From Brevundimonas pishanensis (GTDB lineage: Bacteria > Pseudomonadota > Alphaproteobacteria > Caulobacterales > Caulobacteraceae), in the NCBI RefSeq assembly GCF_022750635.1, contig NZ_JAJKBG010000002.1, positions 62,001-126,000 on the forward strand: 64,000 bases of DNA, given 5' to 3'. The notes beneath the pieces were generated by a model. That model was not told where the DNA came from. It worked only from the letters and a program-made list of their open reading frames with translations, and made no database searches. The translations under genes were made by a program, and so were the position numbers. Shown here one piece after another: positions 8,780-16,084 of this stretch. Each line of letters starts with the position of its first letter. The first letter of the stretch is position 1.

Positions 8780-9226
8780 GTGCTGACCATTGACGAGGTG
8801 GATCGCCGTATCGTCCAGAGGCTTCGGGTAGATGGTCGCATCAGCAATGCAGACCTTGCTGATTCTGTTGGACTTTCTGCCTCGGCATGCCTGCGTCGGG
8901 TTCGCCAGTTGGAGCAGCGCGGGGTTATTCGCGGATACACTGCTCTACTGGGTGCCGAGGAAGAGGAGGGGTTGGTCGCCTTCGTGCAGATTTCTTTGGA
9001 AAAACAGACCGATGAATATATGCGGCGGTTCGAGGAAGCCGTGCGCCACTATCCCGAAATCCGCGATTGCTACCTGATGGCGGGGGCGTCGGACTATGTG
9101 GTGCGCGCGGTTGCGCCGACGATGGCGGCCTATGAAGTGCTGCACAAGGACGTGCTGTCGCGTCTGCCGGGGGTGTCGCGCATCCACTCCAGTCTGGCCA
9201 TCCGCAATGTGCTCAAGGCGCGATAG
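8780..9226 (+). CDS. Lrp/AsnC-family transcriptional regulator
   Basis: 148 residues from a GTG. An N-terminal helix-turn-helix (VDRRIVQRLRVDGRISNADL... SASACLRRVRQLEQRGVIRGY, motifs shortened) is followed by a RAM/ligand-binding domain containing VRHYPEIRDCYLMAGASDYV. It is divergent from dadA, so control of dadA in response to an amino acid is likely; I infer this from position. The intergenic region holds ATTGCGCAAT at 8713-8722 and AATGTT...AACATT, which could be binding sites. It lies 71 bases before lysK. Confidence 0.92.
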   Translation: MLTIDEVDRRIVQRLRVDGRISNADLADSVGLSASACLRRVRQLEQRGVIRGYTALLGAEEEEGLVAFVQISLEKQTDEYMRRFEEAVRHYPEIRDCYLMAGASDYVVRAVAPTMAAYEVLHKDVLSRLPGVSRIHSSLAIRNVLKAR

Positions 9227-9297
9227 ATCGCCAAAAACCGCCGGTGTGGGCATAAGTCTTCGTTGACCCCACGCGCGTGAGGCGGCAAACCCGCCCG

Positions 9298-10968
9298 ATG
9301 CTTCAGAACCTTGAAACCCTGTCCCGTGAGGCCCGTTCGTGGCCGTTTGAGCAAGCCCGTAATCTTCTGGCGCACGTGCTCAAAAAACGGCTGTCGGACG
9401 CCGACCGCGCTGTTGCGCAGTCCCTGATCGATGCTGGCAAGGCGGACGAGGCTCTCAAACAGTTTGAAGGCCTTGGCCGTCCAGTCATTCTGGAGACCGG
9501 CTACGGCCCGTCGGGCCTGCCGCACATGGGTACGTTCGGCGAAGTCGCCCGCACCACCATGGTGCGCAATGCGTTCCGTGCGCTGACCGGGGACCACTGG
9601 GAAACCAAGCTGATCGCCTTCTCGGACGATATGGACGGCTTCCGCAAGGTGCCGGAAGGTATCCCGAACCCGGAGATGCTGCGCGAAGACCTGCACCTGC
9701 CGCTGACCAAGGTGCGCGACCCGTTCGGCACCCACGACAGCTTCGGTGCCCACAACAACGCGCGTCTGCGCGCCTTCCTCGACAGCTTCGGCTTCGACTA
9801 CGAGTTTATGTCGTCGAGCGAGACCTATAAGTCGGGCCGTTTCGACCAGACTCTGCTGCTGATGCTCGAGCGTTACGACGCGATCATGGGCATCATGCTG
9901 CCGACGCTGGGCGAAGAGCGCCGCGCGACCTATTCGCCGTTCCTGCCGATCAGCCCGATCACCGGCCACGTTCTGCAAGTCCCGACGCTCGAGCGCAACC
10001 TCGAGAAGGGCACAATTGTGTTCGACGACCCTGCGGGCGGTCGCACCGAGGTGCCGGTCACCGGAGGCCATGTGAAGCTGCAATGGAAGCCGGACTGGGC
10101 CATGCGCTGGACCGCGCTGGACGTCGACTACGAAATGGCCGGTAAGGACCTGATCGAGTCGGTTCGCGAAAGCGGCAAGATCTGTCGTGCACTGGACGGC
10201 TCGCCGCCGGTGGGCTTCAACTACGAACTCTTCCTCGACGTCGAGGGCAAGAAGATCTCCAAGTCGAAGGGCAATGGCCTGACGATGGAAGAGTGGCTGC
10301 GCTACGGCCCGCCGGAATCGCTGAGCTGGTACATGTTCCAGTCGCCCAAGTCGGCCAAGAGCCTGCACTTCGGCGTGATCCCGCGCGCGACCGACGACTG
10401 GATGTCCTTCGTCGAGCAGTACAAGACTCAAGAGCCGAACAAGCAGATCGATAATGCGGTCTGGTCGATCCACGGCGGCAACCCGCCGGAGACGACGTCG
10501 CCGGTCAGCTTCTCGCTGATGATGAACCTTGTCGGCGTGGCGAATGCGTCGAGCAAGGAGCAGCTCTGGGCGTATTTCGCCAAGTATCTGCCGGAAGCGA
10601 CGCCGGAAAACGAGCCGCTGCTCGACCGTCTGATGGACTATGCGCTGAACTACTACGAGGACTTCGTGAAGCCCACGAAGGTCTATCGCGCACCGACCGA
10701 GATAGAAAAGGCGGCTCTGCTGGACCTCGCCGGTCGTTTGAAGGCATTGCCGCAAGACACTACGGACGGCGAAGTCATCCAGAACGAAGTCTATGCTGTC
10801 GGTAAGGAGCATGGCTTCGAACCGCTACGCGCATGGTTCGGCGCTCTATACGAAGTGCTGCTAGGTGCATCGCAAGGCCCGCGCTTTGGTTCGTTCGCGG
10901 CCATCTATGGCCTGCCGCAATCGATCGAATTGATCGAGAAGGGTGCCAACGGCGAACTGGCTGCCTGA
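9298..10968 (+). CDS. lysK: Lysyl-tRNA synthetase, class I
   Basis: 556 residues from the ATG at 9298 (an in-frame ATG 21 bases earlier adds a basic leader and is less likely). This is the class I enzyme found in many archaea and alphaproteobacteria, unrelated to E. coli LysS. The HIGH-type motif is GPSGLPHMGTF (about residues 70-80) and the KMSKS motif is KKISKSKGNG. The C-terminal helical domain begins after residue 370. It charges tRNA-Lys, encoded about 6 kb upstream. A strong terminator follows. Confidence 0.95.
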   Translation: MLQNLETLSREARSWPFEQARNLLAHVLKKRLSDADRAVAQSLIDAGKADEALKQFEGLGRPVILETGYGPSGLPHMGTFGEVARTTMVRNAFRALTGDHWETKLIAFSDDMDGFRKVPEGIPNPEMLREDLHLPLTKVRDPFGTHDSFGAHNNARLRAFLDSFGFDYEFMSSSETYKSGRFDQTLLLMLERYDAIMGIMLPTLGEERRATYSPFLPISPITGHVLQVPTLERNLEKGTIVFDDPAGGRTEVPVTGGHVKLQWKPDWAMRWTALDVDYEMAGKDLIESVRESGKICRALDGSPPVGFNYELFLDVEGKKISKSKGNGLTMEEWLRYGPPESLSWYMFQSPKSAKSLHFGVIPRATDDWMSFVEQYKTQEPNKQIDNAVWSIHGGNPPETTSPVSFSLMMNLVGVANASSKEQLWAYFAKYLPEATPENEPLLDRLMDYALNYYEDFVKPTKVYRAPTEIEKAALLDLAGRLKALPQDTTDGEVIQNEVYAVGKEHGFEPLRAWFGALYEVLLGASQGPRFGSFAAIYGLPQSIELIEKGANGELAA

Positions 10969-10990
10969 TCGGTCGATCAGTTTTGAACAT

Positions 10991-11024
10991 AAGGCCGCTT
11001 TCCCTCGGGAGAGCGGCCTTTTTT
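10991..11024 (+). terminator. Rho-independent terminator of lysK
   Basis: The stem AAGGCCGCT / AGCGGCCTT with a 12-base loop is followed by a T run. It lies 23 bases after the lysK stop. Confidence 0.93.
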
Positions 11025-11121
11025 CTGCGCATGAACCAATCCTGACAGAGTTTGTCGGGGAGCCTTCAGACGGTCTGGCGCATTGTGTCTGCATCGACCA
11101 ACTCGATGACAGGAGAGAGCC

Positions 11122-11592
11122 ATGTCGAAGATTTTCAAGGCCGGTTTGGCCACCGCTTCACTGATCGCTGCACTGGGTGCAACGGCTGTCCCGATGACCG
11201 CTAACGCGCAAGCGAACGGCATCACCAACTGCGACGCCCCTGGCGGCCGTCAGCAGGCCGGTGCCGCTATTGGGGCCGTCTTGGGCGGTCTGGCCGGTAG
11301 TCAGGTTTCGCGTAATGAGCGTGCGCTGGGTGCCGTCGTTGGCGCTGGTGCGGGTGCAGCTGCTGGTTCGTATATCGGCTGTAACCAGCAACGTGCGCGC
11401 GCTGGCCAGCAAGGTGGGCAGGATATGTATCGTGCCTCGTCCAACCTGAACATCCGCTCGGGTCCGGGTACTAACTATCGCACCACGGGCCGACTGTCGG
11501 CCGGTCAGCCCTTCACGGCAATCGGTTCGCAAGGCGAGTGGGTGCAGATTGCTGGCGGTGGCTGGGTCAACGCCCGTTACGTGACCCAGTAA
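11122..11592 (+). CDS. Secreted glycine-zipper and SH3-domain protein
   Basis: 156 residues. A signal peptide is cleaved after ANAQA (about residue 30). A glycine zipper segment follows (AAIGAVLGGLAGSQVS ... GAVVGAGAGAAAGSYIG, residues about 45-90), typical of the 17-kDa-antigen-like outer-membrane families. The C-terminal third is a bacterial SH3 domain (LNIRSGPGTNYRTTGRLSAG ... GWVNARYV). Such proteins bind the cell wall or line the outer membrane. An AGGAGAG upstream supports the start. It is a single-gene unit. The function of this protein is unknown. Confidence 0.85.
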   Translation: MSKIFKAGLATASLIAALGATAVPMTANAQANGITNCDAPGGRQQAGAAIGAVLGGLAGSQVSRNERALGAVVGAGAGAAAGSYIGCNQQRARAGQQGGQDMYRASSNLNIRSGPGTNYRTTGRLSAGQPFTAIGSQGEWVQIAGGGWVNARYVTQ

Positions 11593-11616
11593 TCAGCCAC
11601 TCCTTAGTAAGCGTTT

Positions 11617-11646
11617 GAGCCGTCTCCATAACGGGGGCGGCTCGTT
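11617..11646 (+). terminator. Possible terminator hairpin
   Basis: GAGCCG ... CGGCTC with C- and G-rich inner arms follows the SH3 gene, but only three T residues come after it. It lies between convergent genes. Confidence 0.45.
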
Positions 11647-11658
11647 TGCTATCTGCAG

Positions 11659-12288
11659 CTACTGGCTGACCCAAACGATACGCGCCATCCACTGGATGTC
11701 TGCGCGCAGGAGCGTGCGCGGCGGATAGGCAGTATTCAGGGAGATGAGTTGGACATGCCGCGACGTCGTCGGCCCGAGTTCTTTGGCCAGCGTCTCGCCT
11801 GAAAGGGTTCGCACCGCGACCCTGTCGCCAGATCGCACACGCGTATCCAGCAGATCGACAATCACCTTGTCACCGGGGCGATACAACGGGTGCATGGAAT
11901 CCCCGTCGATCTCCAGACTAAAGAGCCCTTCACGTAGCGAGGGGAGAGCTGTCCGTTCCCACCCCTCGGCAAGCGGCAGCCCATCGTCCGAGAAAAAGCC
12001 CATCTCGCCAGCCTTGGCCAAGCCCAACAATGGCAGGCTTTGGTCTTTGGCGTCGTCGGCCATGGCGGCAAACTCGGCCAGTGACGTGTCGCTGGCCGTG
12101 AGGACGCGCATCACGCTTTCGGTCGAGGGCCATCGCGGCCTTGGCGGGTCACCCGGACCAAAGCGTTTAGAGGGGTTGAAGCTGGTCGGGTCCAGTCCGG
12201 CGCGTCGTGCCAATGCGGAAGGAGAAATGCCTTCCCGTTTGGCGAGAGCGTCCAAGCCTTTCCAGATCTTGGCGTGGGTGAGTGGCAT
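11659..12288 (-). CDS. HTH and S24-peptidase (CI/LexA-like) repressor
   Basis: 209 residues from the ATG at 12288, which has GGGAAG six bases upstream; an ATG at 12312 lies inside the operator-like repeat and is less likely. The N-terminal helix-turn-helix covers about residues 15-45 (REGISPSALARRAGLDPTSF). The C-terminal half is an S24/LexA fold with the serine in EIDGDSMHPLYRPGD (S131) and the lysine in ETLAKELG (K169), the self-cleavage dyad. An Ala-Gly bond (A93-G94 in LAKAGEMG) lies where such repressors cleave themselves. No phage genes are adjacent. A perfect inverted repeat covers the ribosome site, suggesting autorepression. Target genes unknown. Confidence 0.88.
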   Translation of the reverse strand: MPLTHAKIWKGLDALAKREGISPSALARRAGLDPTSFNPSKRFGPGDPPRPRWPSTESVMRVLTASDTSLAEFAAMADDAKDQSLPLLGLAKAGEMGFFSDDGLPLAEGWERTALPSLREGLFSLEIDGDSMHPLYRPGDKVIVDLLDTRVRSGDRVAVRTLSGETLAKELGPTTSRHVQLISLNTAYPPRTLLRADIQWMARIVWVSQ

Positions 12289-12292
12289 TTGA

Positions 12293-12308
12293 ACTTCCCG
12301 GGGGAAGT
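12293..12308 (-). promoter_or_regulatory. Inverted repeat over the ribosome binding site of the S24 repressor
   Basis: ACTTCCC-GG-GGGAAGT is a perfect 7-bp inverted repeat with a two-base spacer. It ends four bases from the start codon of the repressor gene and contains its GGGAAG ribosome site. It may be the repressor's operator or an RNA hairpin that hides the ribosome site. Confidence 0.6.
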
Positions 12309-12326
12309 GCAAAATAGGTTAGGACG

Positions 12327-12794
12327 TTAGGAATATCTACCTAGTTCGTCAGAGGTGCTGTTGATTGCGACCCGCTCCTGCCAAGCGGTGACGCCGCCCC
12401 ATACCAATGCAATGATAATTCCAAGCGATGAGCAGTTCACGACTGTCGAATAGGCCGACAGCGTAGGGGCAAAATTGATCAGAACCAGAAACTGGCAGGT
12501 CATGATTAAGAGCTGCAACGCTGCGGCCCATACCGGCCACGCGCTGTCGGATTTCCAGATCAGAGCTCCGAACGTGAACAGCAGAACGACATCGAGCACC
12601 CAGATCGCGATTGTTGCGTGGATCGCAAAGCCGTATTGCACGCGTAGGAATGTAGAGAGGAGCCAGCAGAGCAGATAGACTACCGCTCCAGTGCGCTCTT
12701 TAGCGCCCCCTAAAACCAACGCAAGGACACATCCGGCCAGCATCAAGGCCGCACCAATCCATCCGGCGATCGAAGTGAACAAAAAAGCCCCCAA
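12327..12794 (-). CDS. Hypothetical four-to-five-helix membrane protein
   Basis: 155 residues at the longest. Hydrophobic segments lie at about residues 8-28, 38-52, 58-80, 88-108 and 118-138. I recognise no family. There is no ATG before residue 18; the possible starts are TTG at 12794 and TTG at 12782, and both fall inside the terminator hairpin that ends the upstream gene. The stop is 38 bases before the S24 repressor start. The protein is probably real because the frame is consistently hydrophobic and has no competitor on the other strand, but its start is unsure. Confidence 0.6.
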   Translation of the reverse strand: MGAFLFTSIAGWIGAALMLAGCVLALVLGGAKERTGAVVYLLCWLLSTFLRVQYGFAIHATIAIWVLDVVLLFTFGALIWKSDSAWPVWAAALQLLIMTCQFLVLINFAPTLSAYSTVVNCSSLGIIIALVWGGVTAWQERVAINSTSDELGRYS

Positions 12795-12819
12795 TCGAAA
12801 TACTCGATGGGGGCTTTTT
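12781..12819 (-). terminator. Rho-independent terminator overlapping the start of the membrane-protein gene
   Basis: A stem of 16 pairs with one bulged A (AAAAAGCCCCC-A-ATCGA / TCGATGGGGGCTTTTT) has A and T tracts on both sides. On the minus strand it ends the 116-residue gene upstream. It overlaps the first codons proposed for the next gene. Confidence 0.9.
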
Positions 12820-12876
12820 CACATTTTATTCCCTAACAAATAGTGCCGCTAGGGATTTTAACGAATTTTCCGGTGT

Positions 12877-13227
12877 TTAACTCACTGCGCGAAGCATGCC
12901 CTTGGTCGGACGGATCGGCGTGTCGTCCCATTCCAGCGGCTTATCGACCGGACCGGCTGCATAGACACCCCAGCCCATGCGGCGGTGGTCTTTTTGCATT
13001 TCAGCGTGGCATTCGACGATGGCTTCACGCGCAGCCGACAGCGCGGCGATGGTGGCCATTGCCTTCGATTGCGAGGCGGTGCCGGCAACCGGAGAAATGG
13101 AGAGTTGGTTACGGCCGGCGATCATGGCCTGAACCATGGCTGCGGCGTGGGCGATAGCCGCATCAACCGACTGTTCGGTTGCGTACAGCTCGCTCGAGAT
13201 GCTGGTGACGACTTCGGTGCGGTCCAT
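12877..13227 (-). CDS. Conserved hypothetical protein with CtrA-type promoter boxes
   Basis: 116 residues from the ATG at 13227, which has GGGGA upstream; a longer reading to 13272 lacks a ribosome site. The protein is mostly helical (TSISSELYATEQSVDAAIAH ... ALSAAREAIVECHAEMQKDH), with no signal peptide or membrane segment, and ends in a polar tail. I recognise no family. The 5' region carries a perfect TTAA-N7-TTAA box and a second one with a six-base spacer, so cell-cycle control by CtrA is likely in this lineage. A strong terminator follows. Confidence 0.7.
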   Translation of the reverse strand: MDRTEVVTSISSELYATEQSVDAAIAHAAAMVQAMIAGRNQLSISPVAGTASQSKAMATIAALSAAREAIVECHAEMQKDHRRMGWGVYAAGPVDKPLEWDDTPIRPTKGMLRAVS

Positions 13228-13265
13228 GTGTGTTCCCCATAAAACGCCGATCTGGCGAATTATGT

Positions 13266-13279
13266 TTAACAACGGTTAA
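13266..13279 (-). promoter_or_regulatory. Second, imperfect CtrA-like box
   Basis: TTAA-CAACGG-TTAA has the two half-sites separated by six rather than seven bases. It lies 21 bases from the perfect box and 39-52 bases upstream of the start codon. Confidence 0.35.
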
Positions 13280-13299
13280 GCTCGTTCGTAAAGACCTTA

Positions 13300-13315
13300 T
13301 TAACCTTTTATTAAC
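13300..13315 (-). promoter_or_regulatory. CtrA-type box
   Basis: TTAA-CCTTTTA-TTAAC is a perfect match to the CtrA consensus TTAA-N7-TTAA(C). It lies about 73-88 bases upstream of the start codon of the 116-residue gene and about 21 bases from the end of the thioesterase gene on its other side. Confidence 0.6.
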
Positions 13316-13335
13316 CAACTCATCGGTCCGCCGCA

Positions 13336-13740
13336 CTAATCTCCTGTAGAATCATCAAGTTGGAAGTGGGCAGTAAGCGTTGCAATTGGCTTGTCGTGAG
13401 CCTCTTGCCAGGCCTCGGCTGTTACATATGCGACCTTCTTGCCTGCTTTGCGGATCTCTGCGCGGGCATAAACGTCGGTCGCACGGCCGACTCGCAGATA
13501 GGCGATCGACACATTGATCGGACGTGGAAGACGCAACCTTGGATAGAGATGCGACACCTTCGCCATGGCTGCCATTTCAAGCAGAGCGGCTGTCGTTCCT
13601 CCGTGGAGGGCCGGGATGAGCGGATTGCCGATTAAATGGTCGGAGAACGGCATGACAACCGTGACCTGATCGCCGAAGACCTCGGTCTTGAGGTTCAGGA
13701 ACTGGGCATAGGGCAGGTGGTCGAGCAGGGGCTTGGTCAT
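13336..13740 (-). CDS. PaaI-family hotdog thioesterase
   Basis: 134 residues, the size of a single hotdog fold. The helix motif LHGGTTAALLEMAAMA (about residues 45-60) matches the PaaI/YbgC-like signature H-G-G-x2-x2-L-x-D/E. It probably hydrolyses acyl-CoA thioesters; substrate unknown. Its start ATG overlaps the stop of the upstream thioesterase gene by four bases, so the two are coupled and may form a heteromer. Confidence 0.85.
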   Translation of the reverse strand: MTKPLLDHLPYAQFLNLKTEVFGDQVTVVMPFSDHLIGNPLIPALHGGTTAALLEMAAMAKVSHLYPRLRLPRPINVSIAYLRVGRATDVYARAEIRKAGKKVAYVTAEAWQEAHDKPIATLTAHFQLDDSTGD

Positions 13741-14195
13741 TCGGCGTCTCCTTGGCTTTGGTCACGCAGGGACGGCTTGTGAATGATGTAGGCGGCCTGT
13801 GAAGCCGCGACCGGATCGTTAGGGTCGTCTTCGAAAGCCCATGCGCGGACGAACGCCATGGTGCGATTCAACTGATAGCACTCTGCCTCTGCCAACAAAT
13901 CACGACCGGGGGCAGCGGCGCGCATGTAGTCAACGCGCATGTCGAGCGTGGCGATGGACTGAAACTGGTTTAGCGCCAGCCATACCGACATGCCGCCAAC
14001 GTGGTCCAACAGGGTGCTGACCAACCCGCCTGCCAGCACTCCGGAGGCCGGATCGCCGACCAGTTCGCGACGATAAGGCACGCGCATGCGCACGCGACGA
14101 TCCTCGTGGCCCAAAAACTCGAAACCCAGTGCGTGGGTGTGTGCAGAGCCCGCTGCCAACTGGGGCAGGATGGCGAGCAGTTCAGGATTAGTCAT
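13737..14195 (-). CDS. PaaI-family hotdog thioesterase, second of a pair
   Basis: 152 residues from the ATG at 14195, preceded by AAGGAG seven bases upstream; an upstream GTG-type extension to 14222 is less likely. The hotdog helix reads VLAGGLVSTLLDHVGGMSV, with the conserved Asp of the family (D in LLDHVGG). The C-terminus carries an extra basic and polar tail. It overlaps the next thioesterase gene by four bases. The two proteins differ in sequence, so the tandem arrangement suggests a two-subunit enzyme or two substrate ranges rather than a recent duplication. Confidence 0.85.
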   Translation of the reverse strand: MTNPELLAILPQLAAGSAHTHALGFEFLGHEDRRVRMRVPYRRELVGDPASGVLAGGLVSTLLDHVGGMSVWLALNQFQSIATLDMRVDYMRAAAPGRDLLAEAECYQLNRTMAFVRAWAFEDDPNDPVAASQAAYIIHKPSLRDQSQGDAE

Positions 14196-14261
14196 TGAAA
14201 CTCCTTGGGGAGGGCGGTCCAAACTGTGGGGCCGACCGCAAGGTGTTGTCTAGCGACGCGG

Positions 14262-15872
14262 TTAAAGATTCACTGCGTGGAGATTTGGTTCGCCGAAGGC
14301 TTCAACTTCGGTACGCGATGCCATGGCACGGATCATCGCCATACGCAGACGCTCGGGCTTGATCGGCTTTTCGACCACGCAGATCATGCCGGCTTCGAGA
14401 TAGCCGGTGACATCGTCAGGATCGGCATTGGCGGTCAGGGCGATAATTGGCACTGAAGCGCGATCATCACCCAGTGCCCGAATGGCGCGAGTGGCTTGCA
14501 CCCCGTCCATGCGCGGCATCTTGATATCCATCAGGATGATGTCGAAGCGCCCGTCCTTGGCCGCTTCCAGCGCTTCGGCACCGTCTTCGGCTGTCTCGGA
14601 CGTGCACCCGAACATTTCGCATAGAGCGCGGGCCACGACACGGTTGGTCGCGTTGTCGTCGGCGATCAGAACGTGCGGACGGCCCATGACGTCCAGCCCT
14701 TCAAGATGGGCTACGTTGGGTTCTTCCTCGACGGCAGCGGTCGCACGTTCAACCGAGACGTCAAAGCCATAGGTCGTGCCGCAGCCATTATTGTTCTCGG
14801 CAAAGATACGACCGCCCAGAGCGTTCAGTAGGTGCCACGCTGTGGCCGAGGCGATGTTGCCTGTTGTCGAAAGGTCGCCAAAGCACGTAGCCAGTTGTTC
14901 CACATCCAGACCCGGGCCATCGTCACGGACGCGGGCCTGAAGTTGGATGCCAGCCGCAGTCGGTTCAGCCTTCAGCCCAACCTCGATCACGCCGTTTCGC
15001 GACCAGCGCAGGGCGCTCTCGATTAAAGTGTCATAGGTTGCGCGGAAACGCGGAGGGTCGATGAGTGCCAGAAGATCGGTGTCGCCCTCATAGCTGGCCA
15101 TGATCGTAACGCCGGCGCTTTCGGCGCGAGTATTCCAGTCTGCCGTGATGGAATCCATAAACTCTCGCAGCGGCGTGGGCTGCAGGTTCAGGGTAAAGTT
15201 CCCGGTTCCGATTGCGGCGAGATCGCGGGCCTGTTGCAGCAGGCTGGTGCCCTCGGCAGCTGAGTTATGGATCGCGGCGACATATTCTGGGATCTGGCGG
15301 GACTGCGGTTGGCGTTTGATGAGCTCGGCAAACGCCTGAACATTGGCCAGGGGCGGGGCCAGTGCATCGGTCAGTGTGCGAACGAACAGGGCCTTTGCTT
15401 GGGCAATGGCCTGCTGATCCAGTTGGCGCGACTCGAGTTCCTGAATCCGGGCTTCTTGTTCCGCCAGCCGTTCGGCCTGCAGCCCGTTGACGAAGTGGAA
15501 CAGCTTGATCGCTGTACCCACGCCGAAATACTGGCCGCGATGGGTCACGATGAAACCGCGCATCAGGGTGGACGCGCTGGATTTGAGAATGGTCTGGGAG
15601 AAGGACGCGATGCGGACGTCGGCATCCACAATCGCCGGCTCGGTATCCATGATCAGCGACACCGGTCGCGATGAATAACGGCTCTGGCCCAAGGGGGAGG
15701 CGAGTTTCAGCAGGAAGTCTTGACGATCGATCAGACCCACGGGGCGTCCGTTGTCGACCACGGGCAGAGCCATGGTGTCCGGATGCTGGGCAAACCAGCT
15801 AAAGACCTCGGGCACGGTGGCATGAGGGCTGACTGGAGGCACACGTTCTGTGAGCGTTTCAATCGTCGGCAT
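14262..15872 (-). CDS. CBS-domain, degenerate histidine-kinase, receiver protein
   Basis: 536 residues from the ATG at 15872 (GGAG ten bases upstream); a GTG at 15956 would add 28 residues. Order: a CBS pair (about 10-130, with LPVVDNGRPVGLIDRQDF), a coiled coil (135-160), a DHp-like helix, a kinase ATPase-like domain and a C-terminal receiver. In the DHp helix TLTDALAPPLANV aligns with the usual S-H-E-L-R-T-P-L-N, so the phosphorylated His is an Asp (D169). The N-box Asn is replaced (LIESALRWS), G1 is intact (RDDGPGL) but the Gly-rich G2 loop is lost. The receiver looks intact: ADDNATN, phosphorylatable Asp in ILMDIKMPRMDG (D449), ALTAN and VEKPIKP. It likely receives phosphate from another kinase, or acts by CBS ligand and conformation. 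Confidence 0.85.
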   Translation of the reverse strand: MPTIETLTERVPPVSPHATVPEVFSWFAQHPDTMALPVVDNGRPVGLIDRQDFLLKLASPLGQSRYSSRPVSLIMDTEPAIVDADVRIASFSQTILKSSASTLMRGFIVTHRGQYFGVGTAIKLFHFVNGLQAERLAEQEARIQELESRQLDQQAIAQAKALFVRTLTDALAPPLANVQAFAELIKRQPQSRQIPEYVAAIHNSAAEGTSLLQQARDLAAIGTGNFTLNLQPTPLREFMDSITADWNTRAESAGVTIMASYEGDTDLLALIDPPRFRATYDTLIESALRWSRNGVIEVGLKAEPTAAGIQLQARVRDDGPGLDVEQLATCFGDLSTTGNIASATAWHLLNALGGRIFAENNNGCGTTYGFDVSVERATAAVEEEPNVAHLEGLDVMGRPHVLIADDNATNRVVARALCEMFGCTSETAEDGAEALEAAKDGRFDIILMDIKMPRMDGVQATRAIRALGDDRASVPIIALTANADPDDVTGYLEAGMICVVEKPIKPERLRMAMIRAMASRTEVEAFGEPNLHAVNL

Positions 15873-15951
15873 TAGGCCGCACTCCACTATAGGAAATGTA
15901 ACATCGCTTGGAATTCTTTTCTGAACGGTTAAGCTGTTGGTTGTGCGGACG

Positions 15952-15965
15952 TTCACACCTGTGAA
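15952..15965. promoter_or_regulatory. Inverted repeat between the kinase-like gene and queC
   Basis: TTCACA-CC-TGTGAA is a perfect 6-bp inverted repeat with a two-base spacer. It lies in the divergent intergenic region 80 bases from the kinase-like start and about 120 bases from queC. It resembles an operator for a dimeric regulator; the regulator is unknown. Confidence 0.4.
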
Positions 15966-15975
15966 GCCGTAGAAA

Positions 15976-16018
15976 TGCTGCTTTTTTGCAGCACAGGGGC
16001 GTTGGCGCTATAAGCGCC
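15976..16018 (+). promoter_or_regulatory. Two small hairpins in the queC leader
   Basis: TGCTGC-TTTTTT-GCAGCA (15976-15993) and GGCGCT-ATA-AGCGCC (16004-16018) are perfect six-pair stems in the probable 5' leader of queC. They do not match the preQ1-I, II or III riboswitch patterns I know. A regulatory RNA role is possible but unproven. Confidence 0.35.
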
Positions 16019-16084
16019 GCTTCTTACCGAGCTTTCGTACTCTTTCTGGATGCGCGCGGCCCTTTGGCCGACCGCAGGTTTCTC

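Noticed and set aside
9227-9297. A lysine riboswitch before lysK.
   Set aside because: Only 71 bases lie between the Lrp gene and lysK, too short for the large lysine aptamer, and no conserved core is visible.
9130-10812. A 560-codon frame opposite lysK.
   Set aside because: Shadow of the class I lysyl-tRNA synthetase gene; HIGH and KMSKS motifs are on the plus strand.
11659-12312. Prophage remnant suggested by the S24 repressor.
   Set aside because: No integrase, excisionase, structural or lysis genes lie near it and the flanking genes are ordinary chromosomal genes.
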